From: Halieaceae bacterium
Lineage (GTDB): Bacteria; Pseudomonadota; Gammaproteobacteria; Pseudomonadales; Halieaceae
NCBI GenBank assembly: GCA_018666055.1
Contig: JABJAS010000125.1
Location: 1 to 10,414, forward strand
DNA: 10,414 bases
Reading direction: 5' to 3'
Shown: in pieces, positions 1-7,606 of the stretch
How the letters are laid out: each line of letters starts with the position of its first letter
Position numbering within the stretch: position 1 is the stretch's first letter
Position numbers and translations under genes: made by a program
The notes under the pieces: generated by a model
Seen by the model: only the letters and a program-made list of their open reading frames with translations
The model's database searches: none
What the model was told of the DNA's origin: nothing

Positions 1-158
1 ATGATGAGGTGTTAGAGCGATTAGCGCAGGTAGGGCAGGCGGAGGTGTTGAACACTGCCACTGCTGGCGCAGTGACCTTGCGACTTGATCAGGGGGCCGG
101 CGCGGCACCCGTTCGTCAGCGTACTCGCTGGTCTCCGTACTGGTTGACCTTGCCTTAG
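1..158 (+). CDS. comEC: ComEC/Rec2-family DNA internalisation protein, C-terminal end (partial)
   Basis: Only the last 51 codons are in the window (frame begins at base 3, stop TAG at 156-158). The readable tail contains VLNTATAGAVTLRL and then an Arg-rich stretch ending in RWSPYW. This resembles the end of ComEC proteins, where a strand pattern like 'TaxxGAixl' is followed by Arg and aromatic residues. ComEC is the inner-membrane channel that brings single-stranded DNA into the cell during natural transformation. The channel and the metallo-beta-lactamase-like core lie outside the window. The main support is position: in E. coli the comEC homologue ycaI lies directly upstream of msbA and lpxK, and the same two genes follow here. 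The tail alone is too short for a firm call, so the identification is sequence resemblance plus synteny. Confidence 0.65.
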   Translation, partial: DEVLERLAQVGQAEVLNTATAGAVTLRLDQGAGAAPVRQRTRWSPYWLTLP

Positions 159-408
159 CCTTATTGGAGGACCCTAGCTCAGGTTTCGGCATGCTTCAAA
201 AGCCGCTCGCGACTGATCGGTGATTTACCTGAGACCGATAATCGAGCCACTCTCACCCAGCAAGCCGTGAATGGACCATTGAGGTAGCCGGTAATATGTC
301 ATTGAACGGCAGGCCCATTTGCGGCGATGCTGAGATGCCTAGTCGCGGTGCCAACAATACCGAGTGGCAATACTGACAGTTCTATGGTCTTGTTGGCTGG
401 CGCGAAGA

Positions 409-428
409 CCCCACATCAGTTTGTGGGG
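409..428 (+). other. Short GC-rich hairpin in the msbA leader
   Basis: CCCCACA (409-415) can pair perfectly with TGTGGGG (422-428) around a six-base loop. The following bases are G/T-mixed, not a T-run, and on the other strand the hairpin is not followed by T's either. It therefore does not look like a standard intrinsic terminator. It lies about 80 bases before the msbA start, so it could be a leader structure or simply chance. Confidence 0.3.
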
Positions 429-498
429 GTTGTGGTGGACGTGGCGAGATAAGGGAACCGCTCGCGTTTGACCACGGCGACTGATGTTTAGCCGTAAT

Positions 499-504
499 CG
501 GGAG
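499..504 (+). promoter_or_regulatory. Ribosome binding site that decides the msbA GTG start
   Basis: CGGGAG lies five bases before GTG 510-512. A nearby ATG at 506-508 is in another frame and would give an unrelated peptide, so the GTG is the initiation codon that fits both the purine-rich site and the MsbA reading frame. Confidence 0.6.
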
Positions 505-509
505 TATGC

Positions 510-2330
510 GTGAAGACCACAGCAGGCAAAGGAAATGATTGGGCGCTTTACCGACGTCTGCTGACCTATGTAACGCAGTACACCGGTGTATTCGTGCTCA
601 GTATCATCGGCTTTCTAGCTTATTCTCTCGCCAATGTGTTACTCGCCGACCTGACCCAGTTTCTACTCGATTCTCTGGGCGATGCACCGCAAATTGGTAT
701 TGGATTCGTGTCACAAGCAGCCCATTGGCTGTGGCCGCAAGGGGACAAAGGCGCCGTCGAGTATGCTCGGATTGCAGTACCCGTTGCCGCGATCGTATTG
801 TCGCTGCTGCGCGCCAGCGGTTACTTTTTTGGTAACTACTTTATGAATATTGTCGCTAGGGGCGTTGTCCACTATTTGCGTGTGGAGGTGTTTGGTGCGC
901 TGATCCGCGCACCTAAGCAGTACATGGACCGCCATACTCAGGGAGAGCTCGTTTCAAAGCTGACGTTTAACGTCGAACAAGTCAGTGGTGCCTCTTCCGA
1001 CGCGTTGAGAACGATACTGAGAGATGGGCTAACGGTGGTCGCTCTGATTGCTTACATGCTCTATTTGAACTGGAAGTTGACGATGGTGTTCTTCGCCATC
1101 GCGCCGCTACTGGCCGGCGTTGTGGTGATCGTGGGTCGTCATTTTAGGCGTTACAGTCGCCGCATTCAGGACTCGATGGGTGAGGTAACGCAGCTCAGCG
1201 CCGAGAGTATGAATGCGTTCGAGGAGATCAGAATGTTTGCTGCTACTGAGCAGCAGAACAGGCGCTTTTTTGAGGCCAGTCAGGTCAATCGGATACAGAG
1301 CTTGAAGCTGGCCTTTGTCCAAGCCATTTCCACTCCGATTGCACAAATTTTATTGGCGATCGCGCTGGGCGCGCTGTTTTGGGTTGCCCTTGATCCGATT
1401 ATTTTGAGTGGCTTTTCACCCGGCTCATTGGTCGCCTTCATCGCGGCTGCGACGCAGTTGGGTAAGCCCATTCGAACTCTGACGAACGTACAAAGTATTA
1501 TCCAGCGAGGCCTAGCAGCTGCCGAGGATCTTTTTGCTCAGATCGATACGGAGCCTGAACCCGATAACGGGTCGGTATCGCTGGCACGTGCGAGGGGTGA
1601 TATTGAATTCGAGCAGGTCTGCTTCTCGTACCCTGAATCAGATCGCCGCGTGTTAGATGAGGTCAGCCTCCATATTCCGGCGGGTGCGATGGTGGCATTG
1701 GTGGGCCGCTCGGGGGCAGGAAAAACCAGCTTGATTCAACTGCTCTGCCGTTTTTATGCGCCGACCGCCGGGCACATACGGCTCGACGGTCAGTCCGTGG
1801 ACGCCTTTAAACTGGCTGATTATCGTCAGCAGTTTGCTTTGGTATCGCAACGTGTGGTGCTGTTTAGCGATACGATTCGAGCCAATATTGCCTTTGGTCA
1901 GGGCGACGTCGTCACCGATGAGGCGATTCAGTCAGCTTTGGAGGCAGCGCATGCGAGCGCGTTTGTGGAGGCGCTACCAGAGGGCATCGAGACAGTTTTG
2001 GGCGATGGCGGAGGTGGTTTATCGGGTGGGCAGCGACAGCGGCTGGCGATTGCGCGGGCCGTACTGAAAGATGCCCCAATATTAGTACTGGACGAGGCCA
2101 CCTCCGCGCTCGATAACGAATCGGAGGCAGGAATCCAGGCATCTTTGGAGCGTGCCTCGGCGGGTCGTACCACCCTCGTTATTGCACACCGCCTGTCGAC
2201 TGTAGAGCGTGCCGACATCATTGTCGTCATGGATGAGGGGCGTATTGTGGCGAGTGGCTCGCACAGCGATTTAATCCGCACTGACGGGCTGTATGCAGAT
2301 CTGTATCGGCAAGGCTTTGCAGCCTCATGA
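510..2330 (+). CDS. msbA: MsbA-type lipid A/phospholipid flippase, ABC transporter (TM-NBD half-transporter)
   Basis: Inner-membrane ABC exporter of 606 aa (E. coli MsbA is 582 aa). MsbA homodimers use ATP to flip core lipid A from the inner to the outer leaflet of the inner membrane. The N-terminal half holds six hydrophobic segments, roughly residues 27-48, 85-105, 168-186, 190-210, 275-297 and 303-318. The ATPase half has a complete motif set: Walker A GRSGAGKT (399-406), Q-loop Q447, signature LSGGQ (504-508), Walker B ILVLDE (524-529), D-loop SALD (532-535) and switch His560. Nothing is missing, so it should be active. The start is GTG with a CGGGAG site just upstream. Its stop overlaps the lpxK start (ATGA), the same pair as in E. 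coli. From the family alone it could be another lipid exporter, but the lpxK and kdsB neighbours argue for MsbA. Confidence 0.92.
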   Translation: MKTTAGKGNDWALYRRLLTYVTQYTGVFVLSIIGFLAYSLANVLLADLTQFLLDSLGDAPQIGIGFVSQAAHWLWPQGDKGAVEYARIAVPVAAIVLSLLRASGYFFGNYFMNIVARGVVHYLRVEVFGALIRAPKQYMDRHTQGELVSKLTFNVEQVSGASSDALRTILRDGLTVVALIAYMLYLNWKLTMVFFAIAPLLAGVVVIVGRHFRRYSRRIQDSMGEVTQLSAESMNAFEEIRMFAATEQQNRRFFEASQVNRIQSLKLAFVQAISTPIAQILLAIALGALFWVALDPIILSGFSPGSLVAFIAAATQLGKPIRTLTNVQSIIQRGLAAAEDLFAQIDTEPEPDNGSVSLARARGDIEFEQVCFSYPESDRRVLDEVSLHIPAGAMVALVGRSGAGKTSLIQLLCRFYAPTAGHIRLDGQSVDAFKLADYRQQFALVSQRVVLFSDTIRANIAFGQGDVVTDEAIQSALEAAHASAFVEALPEGIETVLGDGGGGLSGGQRQRLAIARAVLKDAPILVLDEATSALDNESEAGIQASLERASAGRTTLVIAHRLSTVERADIIVVMDEGRIVASGSHSDLIRTDGLYADLYRQGFAAS

Positions 2331-3334
2331 CCACTTTGCGTGGTGCGGTGGAAAGGGGCCTTAACGCAATTTGGTACGGCAACAGTGTCCTATCTTGGTG
2401 TCTGCTACCGCTCTCGTTGCTCGTTCGATTTGAAGTCAAGCGCCGCCGTGATCAAGCGCCGCTGAAGGGGGCAACGCCTGACGGTGTCATGGTCATCGTC
2501 ATTGGTGGAGTGACCGTCGGGGGAACCGGCAAAACGCCGGTGTTGATCGCATTGGGCCGTTGGTTACGTGATTACGGTTATCGAGTGGGCGTCGTCAGTA
2601 GAGGGTATCGTAGTCAAGCGCTTGGTGAGGCCCGTCAGGTGGCCCCAAATGACGACTCTGCATCCGTGGGTGACGAGCCGCTGCTGATCAGCCGGGAGCT
2701 GGAGGTACCGGTTGTGGTAGGGCGCGATCGGCTTCAGGCCCTCCATACGCTCATGCAACATAACGCGATTGACATTGTGCTGTCGGATGATGGATTACAG
2801 CACTATCAGCTGCCAAGAGACCTAGAGATTGTGGTGCTCGATGGGCAGAGAGGCTTGGGTAACGGTCGACTGTTGCCAGCAGGTCCACTGCGGGAGCCTC
2901 GAGAGCGGCTGGCAGAAGTCGACTGGGTGCTGGAACGCAATAGTGACGATCCCAATACCGGTTTTGAGTACCAGGTGAGCGGTGCGCGTCACCTCGCGTC
3001 TGGCCGCTCCGTCGTGTGGTCAGATTGTTTGTCCCAGTGGGGTGATCAAACGCTCACGGCAATGACTGCGCTGGGGCAGCCTGAACAATTTTTTCAGATG
3101 CTCATAACGCAGGGATTAACGGTGGAAACGGTGTCATTGCCCGACCATGACGTCATCATGCCGCAGCACTTTACGGGCATTGCGACAGAGACCGTCTTGA
3201 TTACCGAGAAGGATGCGATAAAGCTCAGTGGGTCGATCGATAGTAGACTGTGGGTGGTAGAGATCGAGGTGCAGCTGCCCGCCTCGTTACTGGCAGAATT
3301 ACACGATAAATTGCCGACGCTGGCGCAGGCCTAG
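2327..3334 (+). CDS. lpxK: Tetraacyldisaccharide 4'-kinase (lipid A 4'-kinase)
   Basis: LpxK phosphorylates the 4' position of the tetraacyldisaccharide 1-phosphate to give lipid IVA, a late step of lipid A synthesis at the inner membrane. The 335-aa protein has the family layout. There is an N-terminal hydrophobic anchor (about residues 19-33), then a P-loop with LpxK's own spacing (GVTVGGTGKTP, 61-71) followed by SRGYRS (91-96). Further on come DDGLQHY (154-160), carrying the Asp-Asp pair of the active site, GRLLPAGPLREP (180-191), and TEKDAIKL (293-300). The start codon overlaps the msbA stop by four bases (ATGA), implying coupled translation of flippase and kinase. The Kdo-activating gene follows seven bases after its stop. 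Confidence 0.96.
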   Translation: MTTLRGAVERGLNAIWYGNSVLSWCLLPLSLLVRFEVKRRRDQAPLKGATPDGVMVIVIGGVTVGGTGKTPVLIALGRWLRDYGYRVGVVSRGYRSQALGEARQVAPNDDSASVGDEPLLISRELEVPVVVGRDRLQALHTLMQHNAIDIVLSDDGLQHYQLPRDLEIVVLDGQRGLGNGRLLPAGPLREPRERLAEVDWVLERNSDDPNTGFEYQVSGARHLASGRSVVWSDCLSQWGDQTLTAMTALGQPEQFFQMLITQGLTVETVSLPDHDVIMPQHFTGIATETVLITEKDAIKLSGSIDSRLWVVEIEVQLPASLLAELHDKLPTLAQA

Positions 3335-3341
3335 GATCCTT

Positions 3342-4076
3342 ATGTTCACAGTTGTTATTCCGGCTCGATATGGCTCGACTCGACTACCGGGTAAGGCATT
3401 GCTGCGCATTAAGGGTAAACCGATGATTGCGTGGGTTTGGGAGCAGGCGATGCGCGCTGGTGCGGATCGGGTGTGCATTGCAACCGACGATGCCCGTATT
3501 CGTGATGAGATGGTGGGCCGCGGTGCTGAGGTCCAGATGACAAACCCGGCGCATACTTCAGGTACGGACCGATTGGCTGAGGTGGTTCAACAGTTATCAC
3601 TCACGGATGACACGATTATTGTGAACGTACAGGGGGACGAGCCGCTGATGCCGGTCGCTAATATTCAGCGCGTGGCGGCCATGTTGTCTGAGCAATCCAA
3701 CGCAGACATGGCGACCTTAATGGAGCCGCTCGCGATTGAAGAAGCCGCTAAAGCATCGGTGGTTAAGGTGGTTGTGAGCGAGACGGGGCGAGCCCTGTAC
3801 TTTTCGCGTGCCGCTATCCCGAGCCGGCGCGTTGATACCGTAGTGGCTGAGTGTCATCGCCATATTGGCCTGTACGCTTATCGCGCTGAGTTTTTACTGC
3901 GCTTTGTGAGTTGGCCTCCGGCGGCAATTGAGCTCAGTGAGTCGCTAGAACAGCTGAGGGCGCTGGCTCATGACGCTCATATTCAGGTGGAACTGGCACC
4001 TGAGGCGAGCCCAATTGGGGTGGATACTCAGGAAGACCTCAACGCTATTCGGCAGTTATTAACGGATGGTGAGTGA
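3342..4076 (+). CDS. kdsB: 3-deoxy-manno-octulosonate cytidylyltransferase (CMP-Kdo synthetase)
   Basis: Cytoplasmic enzyme that activates Kdo with CTP to make CMP-Kdo, the donor that WaaA uses to add Kdo to lipid IVA. It is 244 aa (E. coli KdsB is 248). Visible motifs are the nucleotide-binding N-terminus VVIPARYGSTRLPGKAL (4-20), IATDDARI (46-53), the metal/substrate segment NVQGDEP (95-101, Asp98), ALYFSRAAIP (151-160), HIGLYAYR (174-181), ESLEQLR (200-206) and GVDTQEDL (226-233). An AGGA at 3333-3336, six bases before the ATG and overlapping the lpxK stop, is a suitable ribosome site. Unlike E. coli and Pseudomonas there is no small Trm112-like (ycaR) gene between lpxK and kdsB. The last 11 bases overlap the start of murB. 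Confidence 0.96.
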   Translation: MFTVVIPARYGSTRLPGKALLRIKGKPMIAWVWEQAMRAGADRVCIATDDARIRDEMVGRGAEVQMTNPAHTSGTDRLAEVVQQLSLTDDTIIVNVQGDEPLMPVANIQRVAAMLSEQSNADMATLMEPLAIEEAAKASVVKVVVSETGRALYFSRAAIPSRRVDTVVAECHRHIGLYAYRAEFLLRFVSWPPAAIELSESLEQLRALAHDAHIQVELAPEASPIGVDTQEDLNAIRQLLTDGE

Positions 4077-5103
4077 CTCAGTTTTGGAGAGCGGGAATCT
4101 TTCGGAACGTAATACGCTTGGGCTAACCGCGCACGCCGATCGTGTTGTGACCATCACCCAGGCGACGCAGCTCGAGCAAGCGCTCACCGATGCTCGATCG
4201 TTTGGGCCGATCACCGTGCTTGGCGGTGGGAGCAACGTGGTGATGCATCCCGTGCAACCCGGCACCGTGTTGCTCATGGATATCAAAGGACGCACGCTGC
4301 GTGCGGACGATGGGGATCGAGTGGTCCTGCGGGTTGGCGCGGGTGAAAACTGGCATGAATTGGTCCTTTGGTGCCATCACCATGGCTTGCATGGTCTGGC
4401 CAATTTAGCGCTCATTCCTGGGTCGGTGGGTGCAGCGCCGATTCAGAATATTGGTGCCTACGGCGTCGAGGTCGCGCAGTGTATTCGTGCCGTGCACGTG
4501 ATCCATCGTGAGACGTTAGCGACAACCGTACTGCCACCAGAATCTTGCCAATTCCGTTATCGTGACAGCTGCTTTAAGCACGAGGAGGGCGCACAGTGGG
4601 TGATTACAGCGGTGGATCTGCAGCTTGATAGAACTGCGCCGGTATGTCTCGAATATCCGGCCTTGAAAGAGCGATTGCAGTCGGCAGATCCCACTCACGA
4701 CGCAGTCTTGGCTGGCGTGATGTCGCTACGGCAGGAAAAGCTCCCTGATCCAGTCGTTACCCCAAATGTGGGGAGTTTTTTTAAGAACCCGGTGCTGACT
4801 CAGGAAGAGGGAGACAGGCTGCGTAAACGAGTATCTGATGTGCCGCTTTTTCCTGGGCGTGAGGGGAGAGTTAAAGTCTCCGCCGCGTGGCTGATTGACC
4901 GATTAGGCTGGCGAGGTGTGGAAAAGCAGGGCGTGAAAGTGTCAGAAGCGCATGCGCTGGTGTTAGTTGGCTGCGGCGCGCAAACGGCAGGGCCGTGGAT
5001 GAGCTTGGCGGCCGATATCGTCGCCAGTGTCGAAGGCGCTTTCGGTCTGACCCTAGAAATGGAGCCGCGGGTGCTGGGTCTCCCCGAGGTCGTCGCGTCC
5101 TGA
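4066..5103 (+). CDS. murB: UDP-N-acetylenolpyruvoylglucosamine reductase (type I MurB)
   Basis: FAD- and NADPH-dependent cytoplasmic enzyme that reduces enolpyruvyl-UDP-GlcNAc to UDP-MurNAc, the second step committed to peptidoglycan. The 345 aa match E. coli MurB (342). The FAD domain shows LGGGSNVV (52-59) and GLANLALIPGSVGAAPIQNIGAYG at 110-133. Active-site residues are present by alignment from memory: the Arg in YRDS (Arg166), the proton-donor Ser in VGSFFKNP (Ser237), and the C-terminal Glu in LEMEPRVLG (Glu333). The YRDS segment and full length mark the type I form. The start is ATG 4066, or GTG 4069 one codon later; neither has a strong Shine-Dalgarno, and both lie inside the end of kdsB, so translation is probably coupled. 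The stop shares a base with the uvrC start. Confidence 0.95.
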   Translation: MVSDSVLESGNLSERNTLGLTAHADRVVTITQATQLEQALTDARSFGPITVLGGGSNVVMHPVQPGTVLLMDIKGRTLRADDGDRVVLRVGAGENWHELVLWCHHHGLHGLANLALIPGSVGAAPIQNIGAYGVEVAQCIRAVHVIHRETLATTVLPPESCQFRYRDSCFKHEEGAQWVITAVDLQLDRTAPVCLEYPALKERLQSADPTHDAVLAGVMSLRQEKLPDPVVTPNVGSFFKNPVLTQEEGDRLRKRVSDVPLFPGREGRVKVSAAWLIDRLGWRGVEKQGVKVSEAHALVLVGCGAQTAGPWMSLAADIVASVEGAFGLTLEMEPRVLGLPEVVAS

Positions 5104-6929
5104 TGGGTGATTTTGACGCTGAGTCTTACCTCACACAGCTGACCTCACGGCCTGGGGTTTACCAAATGTACGATCGCGAGGGGGGGCTGCTCTACGTTGG
5201 CAAGGCTAAAAATCTGAAAAGTCGTGTGACGAGCTACTTTCGTCCGTCGGGTTTGTCGAAGAAAACGATGGCGCTGGTCGCCAAGATCGCCAATATCGAG
5301 GTCACCGTCACCAGTACCGAGCGAGATGCGTTACTGCTAGAGCACAACCTCATCAAGCAGCATCGCCCGCCTTACAACATCTTGTTGAAAGACGATAAGT
5401 CGTATCCTTATATCTACCTGTCTTCAGATGATCGTTGGCCGAGATTGAGTTTTCATCGCGGCGCCAAGCGGCGCAAGGGTACCTACTTTGGGCCTTATCC
5501 GAGCTCTGGTGCAGTGCGATCAACATTGCATCTTATGCAGAAGGTATTCAAGGTGCGTCAGTGTCGCGATAGCTACTTTCGAAATCGCTCTCGTCCCTGT
5601 TTGCAGTACCAGATTGGCCGCTGCTCAGGGCCCTGTGTCGGGCTGGTGTCTGATCAGGATTACCAAGAGCAGATCGACAAATCGACCCTATTTCTGAATG
5701 GCCAATCACATGAATTGATGTCGCGCTTGGCAGACGAAATGGAGACTGCCGCGGCCGCTTTGGCGTACGAGGACGCGGCGGATTTACGCGACCAAATCAC
5801 CCAGTTGCAAACGGTCCAGTCGACTCAGAGTATCGAGGGCACACGGGGTGATTTAGATCTGATGGCGGTTTTTACAGAGCATGGCCACGCCTGTATACAA
5901 GTCCTCTTCGTTCGTGAGGCGAGGGTACTGGGGAGCCGCAGTTACTATCCCAAAATCCGACTCGATGAGGCTCCCGCGGCTATATTGGAGGCTTTCTTGC
6001 CTCAGTTTTATCTATCTAGTCAGCAACAAATTCCTCAGGAAATTGTGCTGAGTGATCGCATTGGTGACCAAAGTTTGCTGGAAGAGACGCTGGCAGTCGA
6101 CTCTGGTCGCAAGGTGTCGATAAAGCATAGCGTTCGCGATGCGCGAGCACGCTGGTTACAGATGGCCGCACAAACGGCGCAAACGAATTTGCGATCGTTT
6201 TTAGCGGGAAAGCAAACGATGGCAGGTCGACTGGAGTCGTTGCGAAGAGCGCTAGACCTGGAGAGTATCCCCGTGCGGATGGAGTGTTTTGATATCAGCC
6301 ATAGCTCAGGTGAGGCGACGGTCGCGTCCTGTGTCGTATTCGATGGCAATGGCGCGCGTAAAGCGGATTATCGTAAGTTCAATATCGAAGATATTGCAGG
6401 TGGTGATGACTATGCTGCCATGCAACAGGCGCTAGAACGACGCTACAAGCGGTTGGCGAGAGGAGAGGGTCAACTGCCCGATATCTTATTTATCGACGGT
6501 GGGAAAGGGCAGGTCAGTCAAGCTCGGCAAGTCTTGGCGACTTATGACATTAGTAGCGTGAAAGTGATCGGTGTGGCTAAGGGAACGACACGAAAAGCGG
6601 GTTTCGAGACGCTCATCGATGCCGACTCTGGCACGGAGATGCGCCTGCGGGGTGATCACCCTGGTTTACACCTAATACAGCAGATTCGGGATGAGGCGCA
6701 TCGCTTTGCAATCAGCGGTCACCGCGGTCGCCGCGCGAAAGCGAGGAAGCAGTCGATCCTAGAGGAGATTCCGGGAGTCGGTGCTCAGCGGAGGCGTGAT
6801 CTGCTGCGTCATTTTGGCAGCGCCAAAGCTATACAGAACGCAGGTGTTGAGGAATTGGCAAAAATTAAAGGGATCAGCGCGACCATTGCACGTACCATCT
6901 ACGAGCACCTGCATACGGTCAACGATTGA
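5103..6929 (+). CDS. uvrC: UvrABC excision nuclease subunit C
   Basis: UvrC makes both incisions around a DNA lesion once UvrA/UvrB have loaded. Starting at ATG 5103 the protein is 608 aa (E. coli 610); the frame stays open upstream to 4995 inside murB, but that extension lacks family sequence. Domains in order: GIY-YIG nuclease for the 3' cut (GVY 18-20, YVG 31-33, Arg39 region, Glu80 in LLLEHN); a four-Cys cluster C154/C166/C174/C178; a UVR motif for UvrB binding (about 203-237, ALAYEDAADLRDQI); an RNase H-like nuclease for the 5' cut (MECFDISH with Asp397, LFIDGGKGQ with Asp465, EAHRFAI with His533); and two helix-hairpin-helix elements (EEIPGVGAQRR, KIKGISATIA). All key residues are present. 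TGATG joins it to murB, an unusual partnership; pgsA downstream is the common gammaproteobacterial uvrC neighbour. Confidence 0.97.
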   Translation: MGDFDAESYLTQLTSRPGVYQMYDREGGLLYVGKAKNLKSRVTSYFRPSGLSKKTMALVAKIANIEVTVTSTERDALLLEHNLIKQHRPPYNILLKDDKSYPYIYLSSDDRWPRLSFHRGAKRRKGTYFGPYPSSGAVRSTLHLMQKVFKVRQCRDSYFRNRSRPCLQYQIGRCSGPCVGLVSDQDYQEQIDKSTLFLNGQSHELMSRLADEMETAAAALAYEDAADLRDQITQLQTVQSTQSIEGTRGDLDLMAVFTEHGHACIQVLFVREARVLGSRSYYPKIRLDEAPAAILEAFLPQFYLSSQQQIPQEIVLSDRIGDQSLLEETLAVDSGRKVSIKHSVRDARARWLQMAAQTAQTNLRSFLAGKQTMAGRLESLRRALDLESIPVRMECFDISHSSGEATVASCVVFDGNGARKADYRKFNIEDIAGGDDYAAMQQALERRYKRLARGEGQLPDILFIDGGKGQVSQARQVLATYDISSVKVIGVAKGTTRKAGFETLIDADSGTEMRLRGDHPGLHLIQQIRDEAHRFAISGHRGRRAKARKQSILEEIPGVGAQRRRDLLRHFGSAKAIQNAGVEELAKIKGISATIARTIYEHLHTVND

Positions 6930-6972
6930 CCCACACGAGTGCGGTGCTCTGTGCGAGAATCACAGTGCGTGA

Positions 6973-6978
6973 GGGGAG
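6973..6978 (+). promoter_or_regulatory. Ribosome binding site for the pgsA GTG start
   Basis: GGGGAG lies six bases before GTG 6985. An ATG at 6981-6983 is out of frame with PgsA. Just upstream CTGTG (6949-6953) can pair with CACAG (6961-6965), a weak hairpin that leaves the ribosome site free. Confidence 0.6.
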
Positions 6979-6984
6979 TAATGT

Positions 6985-7563
6985 GTGCCACTGAATTTAC
7001 CCAATTTGCTGACAGCCCTGAGAGTATTGGCGATACCGCTGATGGTCGTTTTCTATTATCTACCTCAACCGATATCGACGGTGGGGGCAGCGTTGGTATT
7101 CATCGTGGCAAGTATCACCGATTGGCTCGATGGTTGGGTCGCGCGCAAAATGAATCAGACCTCTGAGTTTGGTGCATTTCTCGACCCTGTTGCTGACAAG
7201 CTACTGGTGGCGGTTGCATTAATTTTGCTGCTACACCGAATGGACAATGCCTTTATTACCTTAGCGGCAATGGTTGTGATTGGTCGCGAAATAGTGGTGA
7301 GCGCATTGCGGGAGTGGATGGCGCAGGCGGGCAATCGGGCATCGGTAGCGGTCACGTCGCTGGCGAAGCTGAAGACCGGCTTTCAAATGACGGCCATCCC
7401 GATCTTACTGTGGTATCCCTCTGAGCCAGCGGGCGAGTATTTTCGTTTGCTCGGCCTCGTACTATTGGGAATCGCGGTTGTGCTGACGCTGTGGTCGATG
7501 GCGGTTTACTTCAAGGTGTTTTTAGCCAGTCTCAAAAGCGAGGGGCCTGAGCCTAAAGGCTAG
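6985..7563 (+). CDS. pgsA: CDP-diacylglycerol--glycerol-3-phosphate 3-phosphatidyltransferase (PGP synthase)
   Basis: Integral inner-membrane enzyme that makes phosphatidylglycerol phosphate from CDP-diacylglycerol and glycerol 3-phosphate, the first step towards phosphatidylglycerol and cardiolipin. The 192 aa carry the full CDP-alcohol phosphotransferase signature D46-x2-D49-G50-x2-A53-R54-x8-G63-x3-D67-x3-D71. NLPNLLTALRVLAIP at the N-terminus is typical of PgsA. Hydrophobic segments lie at about 11-25, 31-45, 71-84, 90-107, 133-144 and 154-178. The GTG start is backed by GGGGAG. It follows uvrC after 55 bases, the usual gammaproteobacterial order, and so may be co-transcribed with it. The tRNA genes that often follow pgsA in gammaproteobacteria are absent; a convergent regulator gene follows instead. 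Confidence 0.94.
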   Translation: MPLNLPNLLTALRVLAIPLMVVFYYLPQPISTVGAALVFIVASITDWLDGWVARKMNQTSEFGAFLDPVADKLLVAVALILLLHRMDNAFITLAAMVVIGREIVVSALREWMAQAGNRASVAVTSLAKLKTGFQMTAIPILLWYPSEPAGEYFRLLGLVLLGIAVVLTLWSMAVYFKVFLASLKSEGPEPKG

Positions 7564-7606
7564 CCGGTTGACGCGTTGCCCGAATCGATGCGGTGATGTG
7601 ATCAGC

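Larger units (their letters stand above)
159..509. other. Gene-free stretch between comEC and msbA; probable msbA leader
   Basis: About 350 bases with stops in all frames and no protein I recognise on either strand. The longest stop-free piece that reads at all protein-like is a minus-strand stretch of about 42 codons (256-381), without a convincing start or ribosome binding site. No tRNA-like fold was seen. It must hold the promoter for the msbA operon unless transcription continues from comEC, but no good -35/-10 pair stands out. A TTGACC at 468-473 has only a poor CGTAAT 19 bases downstream, very near the start codon. A short perfect hairpin lies at 409-428 (separate entry). Confidence 0.5.

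Noticed and set aside
296..376. Short plus-strand ORF of 26 aa in the same gap
   Set aside because: No ribosome site and no recognisable sequence; chance ORF.
256..381. Minus-strand stop-free stretch of about 42 codons in the comEC-msbA gap, partly protein-like
   Set aside because: No start codon with ribosome site, no recognised family, and a length expected by chance in GC-rich DNA.
1912..2281. Minus-strand ORFs of 76-117 codons opposite the msbA ATPase domain
   Set aside because: They lie antisense to the highly conserved signature and Walker B region and read as low-complexity shadows of that coding sequence.
4995..5102. Upstream extension of the uvrC frame inside murB
   Set aside because: The added Arg/Gly-rich residues do not look like UvrC, and the ATG at 5103 gives the normal family length and N-terminus.
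7550..7561. Small hairpin AGCCT-AA-AGGCT at the pgsA stop
   Set aside because: The stem is very short with a two-base loop and no following T's, so it does not support a terminator call.
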